DNA from: Pseudomonadota bacterium
GTDB taxonomy: Bacteria > Pseudomonadota > Gammaproteobacteria > Xanthomonadales > Rhodanobacteraceae
DNA: 15,281 nucleotides
Assembly (NCBI GenBank): GCA_021787175.1
Contig: JAJYMF010000247.1
Coordinates: 1 to 15,281, forward strand
Direction of reading: 5' to 3'
The position numbers and the translations under genes were made by a program. The notes below the pieces were generated by a model. It was not told the origin of the DNA, did not search any database, and worked only from the letters and a program-made list of their open reading frames with translations. Shown here in pieces: positions 1-8,294 of this stretch (the stretch's first letter is position 1; every line of letters begins with the position of its first letter).

Positions 1-1
1 G

Positions 2-2188
2 ATCTGGATCGATCCGAAAAATCCGCGCCGCATCATCCAGGGCAACGACGGCGGCGTGTATCTGTCACAGGACGCCGGCAAGCACTGGCGCTACCTCGAC
101 AACCTGCCGATCGAGCAGTTCTACCAGGTGGCCGCCGGCACCACGCAGACGCCCTACCTGCTCTGCGGCGGCCTGCAGGACAACAACGCCTGGTGCGGCG
201 CCTCCAGCGACTACCGCCGCGGCGGCGTGGTCGGCTACCAGGACTGGTTCGACGTCGCCGGCGGCGACGGCCAGTACGTGGTGCCCGCGCCCGGCGACGC
301 CAGGATCATCTACGCCACCACCGACGACGGCAACGCCACGCGCTACGACCGCGCGACCCGTCGCTCGCGCTCGATCAATCCCTACCTCAACGACATCCTG
401 GCCGGGTCGCTGCTGTCCGGCAAGCCGATGGCCGAGCAGAAATACCGCTTCAACTGGACCACACCGATCGCGGTGTCGGCCACCGACGCCAACGACATCT
501 ACCTCGGCGGCAATGTGGTCTTCCACAGCACCGACGGCGGCCGGCACTGGACGGTGATCAGCCCCGACCTGACGCGCGACGTCAAGGCCAAGCAGGGCGC
601 CAGCGGCGGCCCGGTGACCAAGGACATGTCCGGCGCCGAGACCTACGACACCCTGCAGTCGCTGGCGCTGTCGCGACGCAATCCGCAGGTGCTCTGGGCC
701 GGCAGCGACGACGGCCTGGTGTGGGTCACCCGCGACGGCGGCGCGCACTGGAGCAAGGTCACGCCCGACGGCGCACCGCAGTGGGCGCGCGTGTACCACG
801 TGACCGCTTCGCCGTTCCATGCGGGCACCGCGTACGCGGCGTTCGACGCCCACCTGCTCGGCAACGACCGCGCCTACGTCTACCGCACCACCGACTACGG
901 CCGGTCCTGGCAGCGCATCAGCGCCGGCCTACCCGACGCCTCGGTGCTGGTCGTGCGCGAGTCCCCCGACCAGGCCGGCCTGCTGTTCGCCGGCACGATG
1001 CGCGGCCTGTATGTCTCGCGCGACGACGGCGCGCACTGGCAGCCGCTGCATGCCAACCTGCCGCGCGGCGTGGCGGTGTTCGACCTCACCTTCGTCCGCG
1101 CCAGCGACAGTCTGGTCCTGGCCACGCACGGCCGCGGTCTGTGGGTGCTGGACAACCTGCGTCCGGTCGGGGCCTACGCCGAGGCCGACGCCAAGGCGCC
1201 GCTGCACGTCTTCCCCGCTGCACCGGGCACCCTGCTCCACGCCAGCCACACCAACGGCGTCGGCCCCAGCGCCTATCGCGCGGCCAACGCGCCCAGCGGC
1301 GCGGTGATCAGCTACACCCTGGCCAGGGCGATCAAGCCGACCGCCGCCGAAAAGGCCGCGCACCATACGCCGGTCAAGATCGAGATCCGCGACGCCGGCG
1401 GCCGGCTGATCGACACGCTCTACGGCCCGGCCAAGGCCGGCGTCAACGAGACGGTGTGGAACCTGCGCTACAAGGGTCCGGTGAAACTGAGCCTGCTGCC
1501 GGGCAAGGGCGGCGCGCTGTTCGGCAGCCAGTTCGGTCCGGCGGTGCCGCCGGGCGACTACACCGCGAGCGTCACCGCCGCGGGCAGCACGCAGACCGTG
1601 CCGGTGCGCGTGCTGGGCGATCCGCGCTACCGCGTCGATCCCGCCGTCAGCCGCGCCAACACCGCCGAAGGACTGGCGATGCGCGGCGAACTCTCGGCGG
1701 TCAACCGCGTGCTCAACCGCGTGGCGGCCATGCGCAAGGGCCTCGGTGCCGTGCTGGCGCGCAGCCGCAGCGACGCCGCGTTCGCGCGCAGCGACGCCGC
1801 GCTGATCGGCCAGGCGAAGACGCTGGACAAGCAGCTGGGCGACTTCGAGGACGTGCTGTGGAATCCGCACACCCAGCACGCGGTGTCCGAGGATTTCCTG
1901 CGCCACTACACGCATCTGCACCAGCACGTGGCCACCCTGTACGGCCTGACCGCGTCCGCCTGGGATCAGCCGCCGCGAGCGCAGGTGCGCGCGCTGGTGG
2001 CAGCGGATCATGCGCTGATCGAGCAGATGCTGGCGCAGTACAACGGCAGCCTCCTCGACCGCGTCAAGACATGGAACCAGGCCGCCTACGCCGCCGGCGT
2101 CGCGACCCTGCCCACCGGCGCGCCGGTGGCGATCCGACCGGTGCCGCCGCTGCCGCCGCTGGCGACGCCGGCCGGCAGCGGCGCCTGA
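2..2188 (+). CDS. Sortilin/VPS10-like Asp-box (BNR) repeat propeller protein, C-terminal part
   Basis: The reading frame is open through the left edge, so this is the C-terminal 728 or so residues of a longer protein; the first in-frame GTG at 56 is an internal valine codon, not a start. Five Asp-box motifs (S/T-x-D-x-G-x-x-W) are visible at 59-88, 521-550, 722-751, 881-910 and 1010-1039, for example STDGGRHW and SRDDGAHW. This is the signature of BNR/sortilin-type beta-propellers. After the propeller comes an Ig-like segment (around 1370-1620) with the pattern GVNETVWNLRYKG and PPGDYTASV. A helical, Ala/Arg-rich tail follows and ends in a Pro-rich stretch. In Xanthomonadales such proteins are usually about 1,000 residues, exported, and annotated as WD40/YVTN/BNR repeat proteins or glycosyl hydrolases; a real enzymatic activity is not established. 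The N-terminus and any signal peptide lie outside the window. Family assignment is firm; function is unknown. Confidence 0.85.
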   Translation: MWIDPKNPRRIIQGNDGGVYLSQDAGKHWRYLDNLPIEQFYQVAAGTTQTPYLLCGGLQDNNAWCGASSDYRRGGVVGYQDWFDVAGGDGQYVVPAPGDARIIYATTDDGNATRYDRATRRSRSINPYLNDILAGSLLSGKPMAEQKYRFNWTTPIAVSATDANDIYLGGNVVFHSTDGGRHWTVISPDLTRDVKAKQGASGGPVTKDMSGAETYDTLQSLALSRRNPQVLWAGSDDGLVWVTRDGGAHWSKVTPDGAPQWARVYHVTASPFHAGTAYAAFDAHLLGNDRAYVYRTTDYGRSWQRISAGLPDASVLVVRESPDQAGLLFAGTMRGLYVSRDDGAHWQPLHANLPRGVAVFDLTFVRASDSLVLATHGRGLWVLDNLRPVGAYAEADAKAPLHVFPAAPGTLLHASHTNGVGPSAYRAANAPSGAVISYTLARAIKPTAAEKAAHHTPVKIEIRDAGGRLIDTLYGPAKAGVNETVWNLRYKGPVKLSLLPGKGGALFGSQFGPAVPPGDYTASVTAAGSTQTVPVRVLGDPRYRVDPAVSRANTAEGLAMRGELSAVNRVLNRVAAMRKGLGAVLARSRSDAAFARSDAALIGQAKTLDKQLGDFEDVLWNPHTQHAVSEDFLRHYTHLHQHVATLYGLTASAWDQPPRAQVRALVAADHALIEQMLAQYNGSLLDRVKTWNQAAYAAGVATLPTGAPVAIRPVPPLPPLATPAGSGA

Positions 2189-2371
2189 GGGAGGCGGTGA
2201 AGGCCGGGTTTCTGCTGCAGTCCGCAGAGCCGCCAAACCGGCGACGGGTCCGTGGCATCTTCGAACGGCGGGCCGCGGGGCTCGCCGCGGGCGGCCGTCC
2301 GCAGCGAACGCCGCAGCCTGCCGGCAAGCCATGACTACAATGCCGGCTCCTTCAGCGCGTCGAGACCCTCC
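2189..2371 (+). other. Intergenic spacer with imperfect hairpins, no gene
   Basis: This 183-base gap separates the propeller gene from the S9 peptidase. It contains a two-part imperfect hairpin at 2203-2242: GCCGGGTT pairs with AACCGGC with one bulge, and inside it TCTGC pairs with GCAGA. There is also a GC-rich repeat, CCGCGG at 2273-2278 and again at 2285-2290. Neither is followed by a T-run, so a factor-independent terminator is not supported. I see no coding potential of its own here. Confidence 0.4.
2313..2341 (+). promoter_or_regulatory. Candidate promoter for the S9 peptidase gene
   Basis: TACAAT at 2336-2341 matches the -10 consensus at five of six positions and sits 30 bases before the chosen ATG at 2372. 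That would give a short leader. The hexamer 17 bases upstream (GCAGCC, 2313-2318) is a poor -35. The call rests on the -10 element only. Confidence 0.35.
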
Positions 2372-4489
2372 ATGATCTTCCGTCCGCGTCGGTCCCTGCA
2401 CCTGGCCACTGCTCTGCTGGCCGCCGCGGCCAGCGGCAGCCTGCAGGCCGCCACCGCAGCCATCGCCGCCGCCACCGAGGCGCGCGTCAGCGCGGTCCTG
2501 AAGACACTGGAGCAGGCGCGGCCTCTCGAAGGCGTGGCGATCGCGCCGGACGGCCGGCAGCTGGCGTGGGTGACGAAGACCACGCACGGCGCGCGGATCA
2601 CGATCGCAGCCCGCGACGGCGCGCAGCCGCGCACGATCGCGCTGCCCGCCGCGAACGGAAACTGCAGCGACAGCGATGTGACCTGGTCGCCGGATGGCCG
2701 CACCCTGGCCTTTCTTTCCAACTGCGCCGCGTCCGGGACGCGGCAGAGCAACATCGACCTGCTCGACACCGCGGATGCGCATGCGTCGCCACGCCGCCTG
2801 ACCGATCTGCAGGGCTATGTGCATGCGCTGGCGTGGGCGCCGGATGGTGCGCGCATCGGCTTTCTCTACGTGCCCGGCGATACGCATCGGGTCGGCGCGC
2901 TGGCGGCGACCAGGCCGCAGGTGGGCGTGATCGGCGTCGCGGGCGTGGCGCATCAGCGCGTCGCCAGCGCCGACGTGCGCAGCGGCCGCGTCAGCCTGCT
3001 GACGCCGGCGGCGCTGTTCCCCTACGAGTTCAGCTGGTCGCCGCACGCGCGCCGCATCACCTACGCCGCCGCGCCGCCGCCGGGCGACGACAACTGGTGG
3101 ATCGCACAGCTCTACGTGCAGGACGCGCAGCCCGACGCCAAACCGGTCGTCGTCGTCGATCCCGACACCGTCGCCGGCCCGCTGCACGGGCTGCAGATCG
3201 CGCTGCCGCGATTCTCTCCCGATGGACGCGATATCGCCTTCATCGGCGGCCTGATGAGCGACCAGGGCGTGACCGGCGGCGACATCTACCTCGCCCCGGC
3301 GAGCGGCGGCGCGCCGGTGAACCTCACCCCCGGCATCGGCATCACGCCGTCGTGGCTGACCTGGACCGGCGCCGACCGTCTGCTGGTGTCGTCCTTCGCG
3401 GGCGGCTCGACGCGGCTGTCGGGCTTCGTGATCGCGCGCGATGCGCAGGGCCGGCCGCTGGCGCGCGAGCACGACCTCGCCACCGTGCCCGCGGCACTGA
3501 CCGCCGGCACGGCGATGTCGTCGCTGGCCGTGGCCGCCAACCACCGGACGATCGCCTTCGTGCGCAGCACCTTCAGCGAGCCGCCGGAAGTCTGGACCGC
3601 CGCGCTGGCCACCGACGCCGCCGGCACGCCGATCCGCCTCGACGCCATGCATGCGGTGACCCGCATCAATGCCGGCATCCGGCCGCTGTGGGGCCGCGCC
3701 GAGTCGGTGCACTGGATGAACCAGGGCTTCCACGTGCAGGGCTGGCTGCTGTACCCGGCCGGCTACGATCCGCATAAAAGCTACCCGCTGATCGTCTCGG
3801 TGCACGGCGGCCCCAGCTATGCGGTGCAGCCGCGCTGGCCGGGCGTCGGCTACGGCGGCGCGCCGCTGTCGGCGATGGGCTACTTCGTGCTGTTCCCCAA
3901 TCCGCGCGGCAGCTTCGGCCAGGGCGAGGCGTTCACCCGGGCCAACCGCAAGGACTTCGGCTACGGCGACCTGCGCGACATCCTCGCCGGCGTCGATGCG
4001 GTGGAAAAGCGCGTCCCGGTCGACGACCACCGTCTCGGCCTCACCGGCTGGAGCTACGGCGGCTTCATGACCATGTTCGCGCCGACGCAGACCCGGCGCT
4101 TTCGCGCCGCCGTCGCCGGCGCCGGTCTCTCCGACTGGCTGAGTTACACCGGCGAGAACTCGATCGACCAGTGGATGACGCCGTTCTTCGGCGCCTCGGT
4201 CTACGACGATCCGGCGGTCTACGCCAGGAGCTCGGCGATCAACTTCATCAGGCAGGACAAGACGCCGACGCTGCTGGTGGTGGGCCAGTACGACGCCGAG
4301 TGCCCGGCGCCGCAGTCGTTCGAGTTCTGGCATGGGCTGAAGGCGATGGGCGTGCCGACCGAGCTGGTGGTCTACCCCGACGAGGGCCACGGTTTCGTCG
4401 ATCCGGCGCACCGCCGCGACGTGCTGGTGCGGGCGCTGGCGTGGTTTGCCCGATATCTGCCGCCGAGTGCGGCACCGGCCAGGCATTGA
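2372..4489 (+). CDS. Secreted prolyl-oligopeptidase-family (S9) serine peptidase
   Basis: A 705-residue alpha/beta-hydrolase peptidase. The ATG at 2372 was chosen because it begins a typical signal peptide (basic MIFRPRR, then a hydrophobic Ala/Leu stretch, cleavage near LQA-A around residue 26). The in-frame extension upstream to 2252 would bury that signal. The N-terminal half carries TolB/WD40-like blades with repeated W/F-SPDG motifs (WSPDGRTLAFLS, WAPDGARIGFLY, FSPDGRDIAFIG), the propeller that gates substrates in this family. The C-terminal catalytic domain has nucleophile S561 in GWSYGG, D641 in GQYDAECP and H673 in DEGHGF, so the triad is complete. It most resembles the acylaminoacyl-peptidase/DPP-like S9 group and would cleave peptides in the periplasm or outside. 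Exact specificity is not predictable. It is convergent with the MFS gene (57-base gap) and has no evident link to the sugar operon. Confidence 0.9.
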   Translation: MIFRPRRSLHLATALLAAAASGSLQAATAAIAAATEARVSAVLKTLEQARPLEGVAIAPDGRQLAWVTKTTHGARITIAARDGAQPRTIALPAANGNCSDSDVTWSPDGRTLAFLSNCAASGTRQSNIDLLDTADAHASPRRLTDLQGYVHALAWAPDGARIGFLYVPGDTHRVGALAATRPQVGVIGVAGVAHQRVASADVRSGRVSLLTPAALFPYEFSWSPHARRITYAAAPPPGDDNWWIAQLYVQDAQPDAKPVVVVDPDTVAGPLHGLQIALPRFSPDGRDIAFIGGLMSDQGVTGGDIYLAPASGGAPVNLTPGIGITPSWLTWTGADRLLVSSFAGGSTRLSGFVIARDAQGRPLAREHDLATVPAALTAGTAMSSLAVAANHRTIAFVRSTFSEPPEVWTAALATDAAGTPIRLDAMHAVTRINAGIRPLWGRAESVHWMNQGFHVQGWLLYPAGYDPHKSYPLIVSVHGGPSYAVQPRWPGVGYGGAPLSAMGYFVLFPNPRGSFGQGEAFTRANRKDFGYGDLRDILAGVDAVEKRVPVDDHRLGLTGWSYGGFMTMFAPTQTRRFRAAVAGAGLSDWLSYTGENSIDQWMTPFFGASVYDDPAVYARSSAINFIRQDKTPTLLVVGQYDAECPAPQSFEFWHGLKAMGVPTELVVYPDEGHGFVDPAHRRDVLVRALAWFARYLPPSAAPARH

Positions 4490-4546
4490 TCCCTGCGACG
4501 GATACCGCTCATGCGCGTCAACAGCCGTAGCGGACAGCCCTGCGCA

Positions 4547-5779
4547 TCATTCCCGGACTGAACTGGCGGTTTCGCGGCGGAACACGTGGAGCGACACCAG
4601 AATGCCCGCCATCGGCACCAGCGTCATGTAGAACGCGTGGCTGCCGCCGATGTGGGTGAACAGGAAGGCGACGATGAACGAGCCCAGCGTGCCGCCCAGC
4701 GCCGAGAAGACCACGATCAGGCCGGTCATCGCGGCGTGGCGCTCCTTGGGCAGCGCGCTCAGCATCACCGAGTTGATCGCCGGGTAGATCGGCGCCATCA
4801 GCAGGCCGATCAGCGGGAACACGTAGGCCACGAACGGCGCGTTCAGCCAGGTCACGCCGGGCCGCAGGTGCACGTGCGCCGCCAGCGGCAGGATCACCAC
4901 GACCAGCACGATCATGCCGACGAGGCAGCCGCTGAGCAGGGCATACCAGGAGACCCGCCGCAGCACGTAGCCGGCCAGCAACCGGCCCAACGCCAGCGAT
5001 CCGGCGTAGATGCTGGCCATCTGCACGCTCATCGCCGCCGGCAGCTGCAGCACCTGGCGGTTGAAGGTCGGCAGCCAGGTACCCAGCCCCTGCTCGATCA
5101 GCACATAGAGGAAGATCGAGACGATGAAGGTGTAGATCATCGGCCGGGTCAGCAGACGCAGCATGTCGGCGAACGCGCCGCCCGTGCCCGGATGGCTTGA
5201 ACGCGCCGCGGATTCATCGAGCCGGGCGATGCCCAGCATCACGATCACCAGGGCACAGGCGCCGGCCAGCACCCAGTAGACATGCACCCAGACCAGGCGT
5301 GCCGGTGCCACGGGGTCGATGAAGGCGCTGAACAGCCAGTAGCCGCTGAGCACGCCGACCATGAACAGGCCTTCGAGCACGTTCATCAGACTGGCGTGGC
5401 GCCGGGCGTCGGCGGTGAGCAGTCCGATCGAGGAATAGACGCTGACCTTGACCAGCGCGAAGGTCACGCCGATGGCCACGAACAGCAGCTTGGCGGTGCC
5501 GAAGCCGGGATCCAGCGCCATCAGCACGCAGGCGGCGCCCACCAGCCCGTGGCCGAGCATCATCGCGCGGCGGTAGCCCAGCCGCGGCAGGTAGGACGCG
5601 GTGACGAAGGACACGCCGGCGATCGAGAAATCCTTGCAGGCCTCCAGAATGCTGCCGCTCTCCTTGCTGATGCCGAAGCTGAGAATGGATTGCAGGATCA
5701 CCGTGCCGACGCTGTTGAGCAGGACGGCGTAGATCATGTAGCTCAGACACAGCGCGGCCAGCATCATCCAGCGCCTCAT
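4547..5779 (-). CDS. MFS sugar transporter (inner membrane)
   Basis: A 410-residue hydrophobic protein with the length and periodicity of a 12-helix major facilitator. A loop between early helices (LPRLGYRRAMMLG) matches the MFS A-type motif, and there is a longer hydrophilic central loop (RLDESAARSSHPGTGG) between the two halves. The overall look is that of the fucose/glucose permease (FucP-like) branch, but substrate residues cannot be assigned by eye. The start ATG at 5779 overlaps the TGA of the upstream GH65 gene (ATGA), and AAGGGAGG lies six bases before it, so the two genes are probably translationally coupled. As last gene of the leftward operon it most likely carries glucose released in the periplasm, or the intact alpha-glucoside, into the cytoplasm. 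Longer frames upstream of 5779 are only the overlap with the GH65 coding region. Confidence 0.88.
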   Translation of the reverse strand: MRRWMMLAALCLSYMIYAVLLNSVGTVILQSILSFGISKESGSILEACKDFSIAGVSFVTASYLPRLGYRRAMMLGHGLVGAACVLMALDPGFGTAKLLFVAIGVTFALVKVSVYSSIGLLTADARRHASLMNVLEGLFMVGVLSGYWLFSAFIDPVAPARLVWVHVYWVLAGACALVIVMLGIARLDESAARSSHPGTGGAFADMLRLLTRPMIYTFIVSIFLYVLIEQGLGTWLPTFNRQVLQLPAAMSVQMASIYAGSLALGRLLAGYVLRRVSWYALLSGCLVGMIVLVVVILPLAAHVHLRPGVTWLNAPFVAYVFPLIGLLMAPIYPAINSVMLSALPKERHAAMTGLIVVFSALGGTLGSFIVAFLFTHIGGSHAFYMTLVPMAGILVSLHVFRRETASSVRE

Positions 5780-8124
5780 CGGCGACCTCCCTTCCGCGCC
5801 GCGACAGCGTCGCCCGCGGCGCCTCCGGTGATCGCGGAGCGCGTGGGCGCGGGCGTCGCCGCGCGAGGAGGTGTCGCTTGTGCGGAGCGGCGCTGCAGCA
5901 CCGTCCTCCCGTCGGCATCGCGGCGCACGGTGATGTCGAGGCGCTGGCCGCGGAAGCTGATGTGCCTGAGCGTCAGCGATTTCCAGCCCGGCGGCAGCAC
6001 CGGCGCATAGGCGCCGACCAGTCCCTGGTCTTCGATGCGCAGACCGGTGAGTCCATAGAGGAGACTTTCCACGAAGCCCGCCGAGGTCGACAGGAGATAG
6101 CCCGCGTTGTTGGCCACGGTCTCGGTGCGCACGTTGAACGGCGGCTTGAGGAAGCCGACCCGGTTGCGCCGGATCCACGCGCCCGCGGTCCCGGCATCGC
6201 CGAGTTCGGCGGCGGCGACCGCCATCATGACCATCATCATCTCGTTCGGGTCGTTGCCGTGAACCTCGAGTTCGCGGAGCTGAAAGGCGAAGTCATTCCT
6301 GCGCACCGGCGGCGACATCGGCAGATCCAGATTCGGATACATCAGCCAGACCAGCGAGGAGCCCATCCACGTGATCTTGTCGTGCGGCACCGAGGCGTCG
6401 AAATCGAGATGTCGCTGCTCCGAGTGCGAGAACGGGATGTACATCTTCGCGGCGATGTCCGCCCAGCGCGGGTCGGGTGCGGCATCCACCGCCGCCGCGG
6501 CCTCGACGGCGATGCGCAGGGACTTGGCCGCCGCCGCGTTGGTGAACGAATCGTTGGGCACGTCGTCATAGGCCTCGTCCGGCGAGGTCACATGCAGGAT
6601 CTCGTACCGATCGCGCTTGCGGTCGTAGGTGACCCGGCTGGTCCAGAACTCCGCCACGCCGCGGATCACCGGCCAGCCGTAGCGCACCAGCCAGGCGCGA
6701 TCGCCCGTGGCCAGGTAGTACTGCCACTGCGCGATCGCGATGTCGGCGTTGACGTGGATCTCGCGTTGCACCCCGTTGGCAAAGTACGGCGTGTTGTCCA
6801 CGCCGGTCTCGGGATCCGCCTCCCAGGGGAACATTGCGCCGCGCACGCCGTACTGCCTCGCGCGCGCCCGGGCCGCGGCCAGCGTGCTATCGCGGAACAT
6901 CACGATCGACTTCGCACGCTGCGGATGCAGCAGCAGCAGCGCCGGAAACACCCAGGAGTCGGCATCCCAGAACACGTGCCCCGCGTAGCCCGGCGTCAGC
7001 GAACACGCGCCCACCGACCAGGCCGTGTCCGGCGTCGTGCTCGACAGCAGGTAGTACAGGTCCGAGTGCAGCGCTTTCTGCACCCCGGCATCGCCGTCGA
7101 CCACGATGTCCGCTTTCCACAGCCTGTGCCAGGCCGCGCGGTGCTCGGCCAGCAGCGCCGCGAATCCGCGCTCGCGCGCCGCCTCGGCCCGAGCGGCATC
7201 CGCCTGCGCATCGCCGCCCCAGCCTTGCCTCGATACCGCGACGTACTTGCTGAACCGGTAGGTCCGGCCCTGCTCCACGCGCGCCGTCACGTCCAGCGAC
7301 AGCAGGTAGCGGTTTTTCTCCAGCCGCACCCGCGTCACCGTCAAGCCGTGCGGCAGGCCCAGCGCGACCGCCTCGCCCATACGCAAGCCGCGCACGGCCC
7401 GGCCATCCAGCCACAGCATCAGCCGCTTCGCGTCGCCGCCATCGGCCACGATGCGCGTCTGCCCGTAGTACCAGATCGGCGCGCGGTCCGGCGTCGGCAC
7501 CGGCTTGTTGTCCAGGTTCTGGCCGCTGGCGATCACGGCATCCACCATCTCGGGTCCGGTCAGTTTCGCCAGCGCGAACCGCGGCTCGTGCCCCGACCAC
7601 AGCCGGATCGGGAACCTCAGCCGCACTTCGCCGTCGAACCGGGGCGTGATCGAAAACTGCGTCGCCGCGAGGTGACCTTCCGCCTGGCTGACGAAGGTCG
7701 TCACCGTCACATCGGTGGCTTTGTTCGCGTAGGCAAACCGGTAATGCGTCGTCAGCGTGCCGTCGTGCATGTCCAGCGTCTGCGCGTAATCGGCAAACGT
7801 CCTGGCATCCACCGGCGTCGCGTTCAGCCAGCCGCCGCCCGGGTTGTAGTCCACCTCGCTCCAGCCGGGAATCGCCGCCGGGCGCGACACGTCGCCCCGC
7901 GTGTAATCCATGAACGCCACCAGGTAGCCCAGGTTGGCCTCGGTACCGCGCACCGACGTCAGCGTCGAAAAATAGCCGTTGGCCAGGTACGACGGAAAAT
8001 AGGCGCTCCAATTTGCCGAGGTCGCCTCGAGCAGGAAACCGGGATCGGCGGCCGCGTTCACCGGCATGGCAAGCGCGGCGGCGAGCAGGACCGGAGCGGC
8101 ACGGACGAGGCGGCGGAGTTTCAT
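5776..8124 (-). CDS. Exported glycoside hydrolase family 65 alpha-glucosidase (hydrolase type)
   Basis: 782 residues. The start ATG at 8124 is set by AGGAG five bases upstream and by a clean signal peptide (MKLRRLVRAA followed by a Leu/Ala core, cleavage near residue 25). In-frame ATGs at 8145 and 8181 lack both. GH65 landmarks appear in order: an N-terminal beta-sandwich; GHVFWDADSW (residues 383-391) in the (alpha/alpha)6 barrel; FPWEADPETGVDN (432-444); EIHVNADIAIAQWQYY (455-470); and the general-acid motif HVTSPDEAYDD with E517. The phosphate-binding HDS-x-LS loop of GH65 phosphorylases is absent (the equivalent stretch reads VHGNDPNEMMM). E668 in VRTETVANNAG sits about 150 residues after the acid, roughly where known GH65 hydrolases place their catalytic base. 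It therefore looks like an inverting periplasmic hydrolase of the acid-trehalase/kojibiose-hydrolase type; the disaccharide is not determined. The last 35 or so residues are an odd Ala/Pro/Arg-rich tail. Confidence 0.88.
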   Translation of the reverse strand: MKLRRLVRAAPVLLAAALAMPVNAAADPGFLLEATSANWSAYFPSYLANGYFSTLTSVRGTEANLGYLVAFMDYTRGDVSRPAAIPGWSEVDYNPGGGWLNATPVDARTFADYAQTLDMHDGTLTTHYRFAYANKATDVTVTTFVSQAEGHLAATQFSITPRFDGEVRLRFPIRLWSGHEPRFALAKLTGPEMVDAVIASGQNLDNKPVPTPDRAPIWYYGQTRIVADGGDAKRLMLWLDGRAVRGLRMGEAVALGLPHGLTVTRVRLEKNRYLLSLDVTARVEQGRTYRFSKYVAVSRQGWGGDAQADAARAEAARERGFAALLAEHRAAWHRLWKADIVVDGDAGVQKALHSDLYYLLSSTTPDTAWSVGACSLTPGYAGHVFWDADSWVFPALLLLHPQRAKSIVMFRDSTLAAARARARQYGVRGAMFPWEADPETGVDNTPYFANGVQREIHVNADIAIAQWQYYLATGDRAWLVRYGWPVIRGVAEFWTSRVTYDRKRDRYEILHVTSPDEAYDDVPNDSFTNAAAAKSLRIAVEAAAAVDAAPDPRWADIAAKMYIPFSHSEQRHLDFDASVPHDKITWMGSSLVWLMYPNLDLPMSPPVRRNDFAFQLRELEVHGNDPNEMMMVMMAVAAAELGDAGTAGAWIRRNRVGFLKPPFNVRTETVANNAGYLLSTSAGFVESLLYGLTGLRIEDQGLVGAYAPVLPPGWKSLTLRHISFRGQRLDITVRRDADGRTVLQRRSAQATPPRAATPAPTRSAITGGAAGDAVAARKGGRR
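5786..5793 (-). promoter_or_regulatory. Ribosome binding site of the MFS gene inside the GH65 tail
   Basis: AAGGGAGG on the minus strand lies six bases before the ATG at 5779 and within the last codons of the preceding gene. It decides the start and supports coupling with the upstream gene. Confidence 0.7.
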
Positions 8125-8129
8125 GGCGA

Positions 8130-8134
8130 CTCCT
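8130..8134 (-). promoter_or_regulatory. Ribosome binding site fixing the GH65 hydrolase start
   Basis: AGGAG on the minus strand is five bases before the ATG at 8124. The alternative in-frame ATGs upstream have no comparable site. Confidence 0.7.
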
Positions 8135-8237
8135 GGGATCGGCATGGTGCCTTGAGGGCGCGGAAGACGGATCCGGTGCATTGACGGGTCAGGCGCGTCG
8201 GCCGTCGGACCGCCATGCCTGCAATCGCGTCAGAAAC

Positions 8238-8275
8238 CGCGGTCCGGAATGGCCCAGTGGGCCACCCGGACCGCG
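8238..8275 (-). terminator. Strong nested hairpin between receptor and GH65 hydrolase genes
   Basis: Perfect 10-bp arms (CGCGGTCCGG at 8238-8247, CCGGACCGCG at 8266-8275) enclose a second perfect 6-bp stem (TGGCCC 8250-8255, GGGCCA 8259-8264) with a 3-base loop. It lies 19 bases after the receptor stop codon in the direction of transcription. Only a short, interrupted T stretch (GTTTCT) follows on the minus strand. It may be a partial terminator, or a 3'-end stabiliser that keeps receptor mRNA more abundant than the downstream genes. The structure is seen directly; the role is inferred. Confidence 0.55.
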
Positions 8276-8294
8276 CTCGGGGCAGTGCTGCTTT

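Noticed and set aside
2271..2296. GC-rich inverted repeat as a terminator of the propeller gene
   Set aside because: Short arms within generally G+C-rich sequence and no T-run after it; expected by chance.
929..4486. Very long minus-strand open frame antisense to the propeller and peptidase genes
   Set aside because: Its translation is Arg/Ala/Gly/His-rich without recognisable domains, and it mirrors two well-supported plus-strand genes. G+C-rich third positions remove stop codons on the opposite strand.
4490..4546. Possible bidirectional terminator between the convergent peptidase and permease genes (ATGCGC 4511-4516, GCGCAT 4542-4547)
   Set aside because: The stem is only six pairs with a 25-base loop, overlaps the permease stop codon and has no T-run on either strand.
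5878..8184. Long plus-strand open frame antisense to the GH65 hydrolase
   Set aside because: Low-complexity Arg/His/Gln composition, no domain, and complete overlap with a conserved enzyme.
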